DNA of 12,028 bases from an uncultured Desulfuromonadales bacterium (lineage in GTDB: Bacteria; Desulfobacterota; Desulfuromonadia; Desulfuromonadales; Geopsychrobacteraceae): the NCBI GenBank assembly GCA_947259685.1, contig CAMYNC010000143.1, positions 1-12,028 on the forward strand. The letters are read 5' to 3'. This document shows positions 7,643 to 12,028 of this stretch, piece by piece. A program made the position numbers and the translations under genes. The notes under the pieces were generated by a model. That model searched no databases. It was not told where the DNA came from and saw nothing but the letters and a program-made list of their open reading frames with translations. Each line of letters begins with the position of its first letter. The first letter of the stretch is position 1.

Positions 7643-7680
7643 ATTATACCCGCTAAACTGTTTAGATATTTCGCACGGAT
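7643..7680 (-). promoter_or_regulatory. rimK promoter with perfect -10 box
   Basis: The minus strand carries GGGTATAATAG with TATAAT at 7648-7643, about 100 bases upstream of the rimK start, so transcription should begin near 7636. No good TTGACA lies at the right spacing (the -35 area reads AAATAT). This, with the palindrome in the spacer, suggests an activator- or repressor-controlled promoter. Confidence 0.6.
7653..7665. promoter_or_regulatory. 13-bp perfect palindrome in the rimK promoter spacer (candidate operator)
   Basis: CTAAAC-T-GTTTAG is a perfect 6-1-6 inverted repeat directly upstream of the -10 box, where a bound dimer would touch RNA polymerase. No regulator gene is adjacent, so its ligand and regulator are unknown. 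Confidence 0.45.
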
Positions 7681-7760
7681 ATACTGACCTGAGATCATAG
7701 TGCAGGAGATAGGGAGGAACGATCTCTCCCTTTCACCTTTGCAGGCAGAACTTTTTATGT

Positions 7761-7792
7761 TTTCAGCAGAGCCATAGCTGAAATATTTTTTA
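7761..7792 (+). terminator. Weak hairpin with T tract, plus-strand orientation
   Basis: TTTCAGC (7761-7767) pairs with GCTGAAA (7777-7783) around nine bases, followed on the plus strand by TATTTTTTATC. The stem is AT-rich and no plus-strand gene ends here, so it may only block antisense transcription. On the minus strand it lies about 40 bases past the DUF21 stop, where the downstream tail is A-rich, so termination there is uncertain. Confidence 0.3.
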
Positions 7793-7823
7793 TCACTGCC
7801 GGTCGCAGATACCTGCTCTGAAG

Positions 7824-8846
7824 CTATACGCCAAGTTCGTCAGATATCGTTACCCCCTGCAACAAGCGACCAAGGATATCGGCACCGGTGATGATGCGTT
7901 TCTGTTTCCCCCAGACTAGCACCACATCCTTATCGATGACTTCGTCATCCATCCGGGTGCTGCGATATTTCAGGTTTAAAATGACAACTCCAAGCGAGAG
8001 CTTGTGATCTTCAACAACGATCGGCACGTGGCAGCAGTGCCAGGGTGAGAAGGTTTCTATTCCCAGCAGGGCTTCGCGCAGGAACTTGTCGGTATCGAGC
8101 ACGTAGCGTGGCAAGCCTTGCACGTTTGTGATGATTGCCCATTTTTTATGGGAGCGAGCAACGGCCTGAATGAAAGGGTCCTCCCTTGAGGGTGAAAACT
8201 CCGGGAAGACCATCCTTCCCTTCTGTTCCTCAAACGTCAAAATGCTCTCAGGATATATATCCTCCCCCTCATCGATCACTAGCAGATCGTCAATCGCCAA
8301 AAAGTTCATCGCCCCGATTCCCTCTAGGTGATCAACATCACTGTCCTCTGAGGCGATATGCTTGCGGATGATTTCGGTGATATCCTTCTCACGGAAATAC
8401 TGAATGCTTTCCTTACCTAACCACATGTCTAGCAGCATTGCCGACGGCTTGGTGACCGGATAGAGCAGGTATTGATATAAACGTAGAACAGGGCTGAGTA
8501 GAGCGGCCATTTTCAAAGCATTCCGAGAAAAATAGGCTTGCGGAGCAATTTCACCTGCCAGGGTAATGACGATCGTTGAAAACAAAAACCCAAGCACACC
8601 TGTAAGCACTGAATTGGACAGCAGGGTAAGCAGAACGTTGACCCCAACATTGCCCCACAAGATGGTGACCAGCAGAAAGTTTGAATCTTCCCGGAGTTGC
8701 AGAACCTTTTCCGCCGCAACATTGCCATTACTTCTTTCGACCTCCAGTCGCAAGCGACTGACACCGAAAAATGCCAGGTTCAGCCCGGAAAACATCGCCG
8801 ACTGACTTATACAGAACAGGATTCCGATCCATGTAAAAACTTCCAT
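7824..8846 (-). CDS. DUF21/CNNM-type membrane protein with degenerate CBS-like C-terminus
   Basis: A 340-residue membrane protein. The N-terminal half resembles the DUF21 (CNNM transmembrane) domain: hydrophobic helix at 3-25 with SAMFSGLNLAFFGVSRLRLE, then ILWGNVGVNVLLTLLSNSVL, GVLGFLFSTIVITLAGEIAP and QAYFSRNALKMA. The GEIAP-x-x-x-x-SRNALKMA block is a family hallmark. The C-terminal half (about 190-335) has two weak CBS-like units (AVARSHKKWAIITNVQGLPR with VLDTDKFLREALLG; PIVVEDHKLSLGVVILNL with ITGADILGRLLQG). CNNM/CorC relatives move or sense Mg2+ and other divalent cations, so a role in cation homeostasis is likely but not shown. ATG at 8846 is preceded by TGGAG five bases upstream. 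It has its own promoter and sits between mscS and rimK. Confidence 0.75.
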   Translation of the reverse strand: MEVFTWIGILFCISQSAMFSGLNLAFFGVSRLRLEVERSNGNVAAEKVLQLREDSNFLLVTILWGNVGVNVLLTLLSNSVLTGVLGFLFSTIVITLAGEIAPQAYFSRNALKMAALLSPVLRLYQYLLYPVTKPSAMLLDMWLGKESIQYFREKDITEIIRKHIASEDSDVDHLEGIGAMNFLAIDDLLVIDEGEDIYPESILTFEEQKGRMVFPEFSPSREDPFIQAVARSHKKWAIITNVQGLPRYVLDTDKFLREALLGIETFSPWHCCHVPIVVEDHKLSLGVVILNLKYRSTRMDDEVIDKDVVLVWGKQKRIITGADILGRLLQGVTISDELGV

Positions 8847-8887
8847 AATGACTCCAGCTCAAAAATCGTCCGCCTCGTTCGAGTCTC

Positions 8888-8915
8888 TGTATATCGGTGG
8901 CAATTTTGATGACAA
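8888..8915 (-). promoter_or_regulatory. Promoter of the DUF21 gene
   Basis: On the minus strand, TTGTCA (8915-8910) and TATACA (8893-8888) are separated by 16 bases, matching five and four of six consensus positions. Transcription would begin near 8881, giving a leader of about 35 bases before the ATG at 8846. A short palindrome (CTCGTTCGAG, 8874-8883) covers the predicted start point. Confidence 0.5.
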
Positions 8916-9025
8916 CCCATAGTTACTATGACGGCAAATATCACCGTGGCATCAAGCTGGCCGATGAAGGCAAAAAAGGTGTGCACGCGACGAAGGCCGT
9001 TTCCCGCATCAGGGCAGTTCCTTAG
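8909..9025 (+). CDS. Candidate small basic protein, 38 residues, opposite strand
   Basis: The plus strand has ATG at 8909 and TAG at 9023-9025, encoding a Lys/Gly-rich peptide (DGKYHRGIKLADEGKKGVHA in the middle, ending SRIRAVP). Codon choice looks like real coding sequence (GAC GGC AAA TAT CAC CGT GGC), and GGTGG lies about eight bases before the ATG. It overlaps the last 17 bases of mscS on the other strand and the promoter of the DUF21 gene. No family is recognised. It may be the surviving tail of a larger lost gene, a real micro-protein, or chance. Confidence 0.35.
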   Translation: MTTHSYYDGKYHRGIKLADEGKKGVHATKAVSRIRAVP

Positions 9026-9887
9026 TATCGACAGATGGTCCTTCTTCTTTCGGGTTGTTTGGCACCATCCGGATCGGGAAGGGCTCTGTAACACTACCGG
9101 TGTACAAAGTGACATGCGGAAAGGGGATTTCAATCAGATGTTCATCGAATGCTAACTTTATTTCGTACTGGATACTGGTCTTCAGTTCGAGAAAGTTTTC
9201 TCTTTTCGTCCAGACTGAAAATTGGATATTCAACCCTGAGTCGCCAAACCCCGAAAAAATAAACAGTGGCTTCGGTTCCTCCAGACTGAGCGGGTTTTTT
9301 TCTGCTACCGCGAACAACACTTCGCGCACCTTCTCAATATTCTCCTTGTAGGCAACTCCGATCTGCAGATCAAGGCGCCGGATCGGGAAACGAGTCATGG
9401 TGGTCACTTCCGACTTTAGCATCGTCTCGTTAGGAATTCGCACATACAGGTTATCAAAAGTGCGTAACTTAGCGGCCAGCAGATCGATCGACAAAACCTC
9501 CCCGGTAGTGGTGCCCACCTTGATAATGTCACCGACGCCGAACGGACGTTCGCCGAGCAAAAAAAGACCGCTGATCAGGTTAGAGGCTGCGGTTTGCGAA
9601 GCGAAGCCGACCGCCACCGAGAGAATCCCTGCAGCTCCCAGCAACACCGACAGCTCGAAGCCAATCTCTTTCAGAGCCGCGATTAGAAAAAAGATGAACA
9701 GAAAATAAAAAACCGCCCGCTGCAACATTATATGCTGATGGGCTGACGCATGCTTCTTCACCAGTCGACCGATCGATTTCGCAGCAATTTTGGAAATTAT
9801 GTAGCCGACCAGCAGAGTCAGGAAAGCTCTAACCGCGTTAAGCAGATTTTCATTCTGCAGATAATATTCGATGTTGAGAAATTCCAT
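9009..9887 (-). CDS. Small-conductance MscS-family mechanosensitive channel
   Basis: A 292-residue, three-helix MscS channel for release of solutes under hypo-osmotic stress. Helices are at about 15-35 (AVRAFLTLLVGYIISKIAA), 57-75 (RAVFYFLFIFFLIAALKEIG) and the pore helix near 80-112 (LLGAAGILSVAVGFASQTAA, then NLISGLFLLGERPFGVGD). The beta domain (IKVGTTTGEVLSIDLLAAKL, RIPNETMLKSEV) and the alpha/beta C-domain follow (RRLDLQIGVAYKENIEKV, IEIPFPHVTLYTG). The length is typical of the basic E. coli MscS type. ATG at 9887 has AGGAG six bases upstream. It follows the DUF432 gene by 15 bases and is the last gene of that operon. No clear terminator was found after it. Confidence 0.93.
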   Translation of the reverse strand: MEFLNIEYYLQNENLLNAVRAFLTLLVGYIISKIAAKSIGRLVKKHASAHQHIMLQRAVFYFLFIFFLIAALKEIGFELSVLLGAAGILSVAVGFASQTAASNLISGLFLLGERPFGVGDIIKVGTTTGEVLSIDLLAAKLRTFDNLYVRIPNETMLKSEVTTMTRFPIRRLDLQIGVAYKENIEKVREVLFAVAEKNPLSLEEPKPLFIFSGFGDSGLNIQFSVWTKRENFLELKTSIQYEIKLAFDEHLIEIPFPHVTLYTGSVTEPFPIRMVPNNPKEEGPSVDTKELP

Positions 9888-9902
9888 AAGTAGCTCCTCT
9901 TT

Positions 9903-10718
9903 TCAACTGAACAGGGAACTGAAGGTGTTCAGCAGCATATTTCGATCCTTTTTCTGACGCGCCTTAACGATTTTCTTTGCCTTGTTGTAAGGCGCGGGAG
10001 GGGTGTCAGAAAAGGCAACTTTGGCCAGATCGGTATCATCGTCGTTGAGCAGGGTAATTGCTTCAGTCCATAAGCCACCTTTGCCGGCGTCGAACAACGA
10101 AAGGTAGGGGGTTGGCAGACTGAACTGGGTTAGCAGCAGCGGCTTGTCCGCCTGGTTTTTGATCTTGATCGGAGAGATCGCCCGATGAGGCCGCGGCGGC
10201 AGATCGGTCAAGTATAAACGTCCCTGGGTAGTGCTGGCATAGCAAAGCTCACCTTCCAGGGTTGAGGGCCCGAACCAGGTATCGGACGGCCGCACGATCG
10301 GGACTTCCTGAAGATCAACTTTGGCCTGATGTACGGCAACCACAAACCAAAGCGGGCTACTGACGTAGATGTCAACCTGCTGCCCGGTCTGGATGTGCAG
10401 CGGCTTAGCGGCCTTGACCACCACCGGTCGATCCGCCAGCCTTGGATAGACGGTGAAAAGTTCTTCCGTACGGCTGAAAACATGTCGCTGAATATCCCCC
10501 TCATCCATTTTCATGCACAGGTTCCACTCCAAGCTCCAGACTTCGTCATCTGCGACGGTATTAGCTATTCGCTGATGCCAGACCAGCCATTCCTTTTCCC
10601 GGTGCATAACCTGCAAAGAAAAAGGGCCAATCGTCCAGCGCAGCGAATCATTCACTGGCAACCGGAACTCCCTCCACCATGTCTCTTGCGGATCCTGCTT
10701 GTCAGTTCGATTTACCAT
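9903..10718 (-). CDS. DUF432-family protein of unknown function
   Basis: A 271-residue soluble protein with no signal peptide or membrane helix. It is Trp-rich near the N-terminus (WWREFRLP, LRWTIGPFSLQV, EWLVWHQR) and beta-rich in the middle (QQVDIYVSSPLWFVVAVH, EVPIVRPSDTWFGPSTLEGE, LCYASTTQGRLYL), with a basic C-terminus (KAKKIVKARQKKDR). The pattern fits DUF432, a family known from archaea and bacteria with no assigned activity. Assignment is from memory of the family and is moderately sure. It lies 15 bases before mscS, which suggests a cytoplasmic partner or regulator of that channel. ATG at 10718 has AAGGGA about ten bases upstream. Confidence 0.65.
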   Translation of the reverse strand: MVNRTDKQDPQETWWREFRLPVNDSLRWTIGPFSLQVMHREKEWLVWHQRIANTVADDEVWSLEWNLCMKMDEGDIQRHVFSRTEELFTVYPRLADRPVVVKAAKPLHIQTGQQVDIYVSSPLWFVVAVHQAKVDLQEVPIVRPSDTWFGPSTLEGELCYASTTQGRLYLTDLPPRPHRAISPIKIKNQADKPLLLTQFSLPTPYLSLFDAGKGGLWTEAITLLNDDDTDLAKVAFSDTPPAPYNKAKKIVKARQKKDRNMLLNTFSSLFS

Positions 10719-10778
10719 AAACAGCTTATCCCTTCTTAGCAGTCTCTATTAACTCCAAAAATCACCGCATTGCCACGT

Positions 10779-11537
10779 TCAGTTTAAAGCACAAAAGTCT
10801 GCGATGATCCGGCAGGCCTGCTCTGCAGTTTCGACAAAATTGAACAACTCAAGGTCAGCCGCCGAAATCATCCCCTCCTCGACCAAGGCCGGAAAGTTCA
10901 GTATCCGCTCCCAGTAACTGCGGCCGAACAGTAGCACCGGAATCGGCGCAATCTTTTTCGTCTGGATCAGCGTCAACGCCTCGAACAGCTCATCCAACGT
11001 GCCGAAGCCCCCGGGAAATGCAATCAGGGCGCGGGCACGCATCAGAAAATGCATTTTGCGGATGGCAAAATAATGAAATTGAAAGCACAGCTCCGGGGTG
11101 ATGTAGGGATTAGGCGCCTGCTCCATCGGCAGCACGATATTCAAACCGATGGTTTTGGCACCGGCTTCAGCGGCCCCCCGATTGGCAGCTTCCATGACTC
11201 CCGGCCCACCACCAGTAATAATAACGCATTGCTTTGAACCATTTTTTTTTACGTTGCTAGCTAGTTTGTGGCTGAACTGAAGGGCTTCAGTATAATAGAC
11301 AGAATTTTTTTCCGCTTGCTTGGCTTTCGCCAAAGCTCGCACCAGACTTTCATCTTTCGGGTTCAGTTCAGCCTTCCTGCTGGCCACTTGACGCGCTTTG
11401 CGAGCCTGTTCCGGAGGCAGAATCCGGGCACTGCCAAAGACGACGACGGTGCTTTCAATGACGGCAGACTGCTGAACCAGTTCCGGCTTCAACAGTTCCA
11501 ACTGGAGTCGAACTGGGCGCAACTCATCGCTCATCAT
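10779..11537 (-). CDS. LOG-family (TIGR00730) nucleotide 5'-monophosphate phosphoribohydrolase-like protein
   Basis: A 252-residue member of the LOG / 'lysine decarboxylase-like' family, a Rossmann-type fold whose characterised members cut the N-glycosidic bond of nucleotide 5'-monophosphates, including cytokinin ribotides. The signature blocks are present: GGGPGVMEAANRG at 109-121, FHYFAIRKMHFLMRARA near 153-169, and PGGFGTLDELFEALTLIQ at 175-192. Translation could start at either of two ATGs at 11537/11534, but the site upstream is poor. The same frame continues upstream past an in-frame TAA at 11553-11555 into sequence typical of this protein's N-terminus, so this is most likely the downstream part of a gene broken by a nonsense codon. 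The catalytic domain is complete and might be made by reinitiation. It lies 60 bases before the DUF432 gene. Confidence 0.85.
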   Translation of the reverse strand: MMSDELRPVRLQLELLKPELVQQSAVIESTVVVFGSARILPPEQARKARQVASRKAELNPKDESLVRALAKAKQAEKNSVYYTEALQFSHKLASNVKKNGSKQCVIITGGGPGVMEAANRGAAEAGAKTIGLNIVLPMEQAPNPYITPELCFQFHYFAIRKMHFLMRARALIAFPGGFGTLDELFEALTLIQTKKIAPIPVLLFGRSYWERILNFPALVEEGMISAADLELFNFVETAEQACRIIADFCALN

Positions 11538-11552
11538 AAAGTTCTGATCCAG

Positions 11553-11666
11553 TTAGGCCAGTGTATATGCCGGGGATTCAGTCTGTGGACTTGATTCGCA
11601 GAGTTCGGCAGCTTTGGCGTCTTCTTCAGCCGTTGGAAAAGGGCCGTATTTCATTTCAGTTGGCAT
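11553..11666 (-). pseudogene. N-terminal extension of the LOG gene, cut off by an in-frame TAA
   Basis: ATG at 11666, with GGAG six bases upstream, opens a 37-residue frame that begins MPTEMKYGPFPTAEEDAKAA and ends QTESPAYTLA before TAA (11553-11555). Past the stop, the same frame reads LDQNFMMSDELRPVRLQLEL. Relatives of this LOG protein have a continuous N-terminus of the form 'SPAY-x-LA-F/Y-x-D-x-x-F...RDELRPVRLQLELLKPE' (from memory), with an aromatic residue where the TAA stands. TAA is one base from TAC or TAT (Tyr). A further ATG lies at 11678. The piece has no function alone, unless it acts as a short upstream peptide that couples translation to the downstream ATG pair. Confidence 0.75.
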
Positions 11667-11681
11667 GTCTGACTCCATAAA

Positions 11682-11888
11682 CTACGGTTTTCTTTTTCTG
11701 ACGATCATCAGGGTTAGAATAACACCGAAAAAAAAACCGAGGGAGGCGGTGATAAACATCAGAAATGCTCTCGGCATGACCAGTGAGGTGAAGAAAATAC
11801 GGGTTTCAACCGGTTCGCTATTCTGCAGCAGTAGTATGGCGAGCAACCCGGCTATAATGCAGATAGCAGTCCATTTTATTTTGTACAT
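11682..11888 (-). CDS. LapA-domain (DUF1049-like) small membrane protein
   Basis: A 68-residue inner-membrane protein with two hydrophobic helices: about 5-23 (WTAICIIAGLLAILLLQNSE) and 38-61 (LMFITASLGFFFGVILTLMI), ending in a basic tail VRKRKP. 'LQNSEPVETRIFFTSLVMPR' between the helices is typical of the LapA domain. In E. coli, LapA/LapB (YciS/YciM) act in lipopolysaccharide assembly control, but lone LapA-domain proteins are widespread and often uncharacterised. The ATG at 11888 is preferred; a TTG at 11936 would add 16 residues encoded in the promoter region and is unlikely. The ATG directly follows a 16-base palindrome and lacks a clear ribosome-binding site. It is 15 bases before the LOG-gene start at 11666. 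Confidence 0.75.
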   Translation of the reverse strand: MYKIKWTAICIIAGLLAILLLQNSEPVETRIFFTSLVMPRAFLMFITASLGFFFGVILTLMIVRKRKP

Positions 11889-11904
11889 CCGATCTTGAGA
11901 TCGG
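11889..11904. promoter_or_regulatory. 16-base palindrome at the lapA start (candidate operator or junction)
   Basis: CCGATCT-TG-AGATCGG (plus strand) is a 7-2-7 inverted repeat abutting the lapA ATG (11888) and overlapping the predicted transcription start. It also lies where the coding similarity of the NTF2-like remnant stops. It could be an operator, a 5' stem-loop on the mRNA, or the scar of the rearrangement. Confidence 0.4.
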
Positions 11905-12028
11905 TCCGAAATAGTGGACACCTTAAAGAGGGTCAAGGAACTTGACTACAAACTTCGTAAAGAGCTCTGGGCATCTACCGGCAACCGCATTTCGGTGCGA
12001 TTCGAATACGAATGGCGGGATGCAGGGA
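11902..12028 (+). pseudogene. NTF2-like (DUF1348) gene, 5'-truncated, running off the right edge
   Basis: The plus frame from 11902 reads [18 protein letters not shown], then [20 protein letters not shown] and RDAG at the window end. This matches the middle of DUF1348 / nuclear-transport-factor-2-like proteins (from memory: '[43 protein letters not shown]'). These are small cone-shaped alpha+beta proteins of unknown substrate. An in-frame TGA at 11896-11898 closes the frame upstream, and the expected N-terminal 50 or so residues are absent. The lapA gene begins there on the other strand. Two residues (the KW of RKWAKELDY) also appear to be missing in frame. No start codon or ribosome site supports an intact short gene. 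Confidence 0.65.
11908..11936 (-). promoter_or_regulatory. Promoter of the lapA-LOG-DUF432-mscS operon
   Basis: On the minus strand, TTGACC (11936-11931) and TATTTC (11913-11908) are 17 bases apart, matching five and four of six consensus positions. Transcription would begin near 11901, within the palindrome at 11889-11904, giving a leader of only about 13 bases. The promoter lies within the coding sequence of the truncated NTF2-like gene on the other strand. Confidence 0.5.

Noticed and set aside
7711..7731. AGGGAG / CTCCCT hairpin as terminator of the DUF21 gene
   Set aside because: No T tract follows on either strand and the stem is only six pairs.
8807..9133. 108-codon minus-strand frame with a hydrophobic stretch between mscS and the DUF21 gene
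   Set aside because: It overlaps both neighbours in another frame, has no good start site, and the intergenic part contains a convincing DUF21 promoter.
11908..11925. GGACACC-type sequence next to an inverted repeat, resembling the end of an IS3-family element
   Set aside because: No transposase or second terminal repeat is visible, and the bases are explained by the DUF1348-like reading frame ([10 protein letters not shown]).

Overview
The window reads like chromosomal DNA of a Gram-negative bacterium. The best guess is a Desulfuromonas/Geobacter-type lineage: moderate GC, an MscK-sized mechanosensitive channel with signal peptide and periplasmic coiled coil, a rimB/rimK/AstE-like cluster, and a DUF432-mscS pair. 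This placement is from recall of family distributions and is not proven. Almost every gene lies on the minus strand. No rRNA, tRNA, CRISPR array or insertion sequence was seen.

Layout. 1-69 holds the possible tail of a plus-strand gene, followed by 461 bases without a gene that contain a good minus-strand terminator (about 381-416). 5663 down to 531 is one tightly packed minus-strand operon: rimB (retropepsin-like protease), a 51-codon rimK deletion scar, an AstE/AspA-type zinc amidohydrolase, corA (broken), and a large MscS-family channel. Spacings run from 4-base overlaps to about 22 bases. Diverging from it at 5757-6190 is a broken voltage-gated-type K+ channel remnant. 7544 down to 6327 is a second, intact rimK whose product carries a C-terminal RCK_C (TrkA-C) domain, behind a promoter with a perfect TATAAT and a 13-bp palindrome. 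8846-7824 is a DUF21/CNNM-type membrane protein with its own promoter. 11888 down to 9009 is a second operon: LapA-domain protein, LOG-family nucleotide hydrolase (with an in-frame stop near its 5' end), DUF432 protein, small MscS channel. The right edge holds a 5'-truncated NTF2-like (DUF1348) gene on the plus strand.

Two themes stand out. First, function: two MscS channels, CorA, a K+ channel, a DUF21/CNNM protein and a RimK ligase fused to a ligand/ion-sensing RCK_C domain suggest ion and osmotic homeostasis linked to glutamate ligation and its reversal (RimK, RimB, AstE-like hydrolase). This link is inference. Second, decay: five loci carry independent lesions. They are an in-frame internal deletion of rimK, a deletion/frameshift in corA, a truncated and twice frameshifted K+ channel, a nonsense codon in the LOG gene, and a 5'-truncated NTF2-like gene. 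Two lesions leave coupled translation signals: the rimK scar keeps the ribosome-binding site and GTGA overlap of the next gene, and the corA break creates an AAGGAGG plus TTGA restart.
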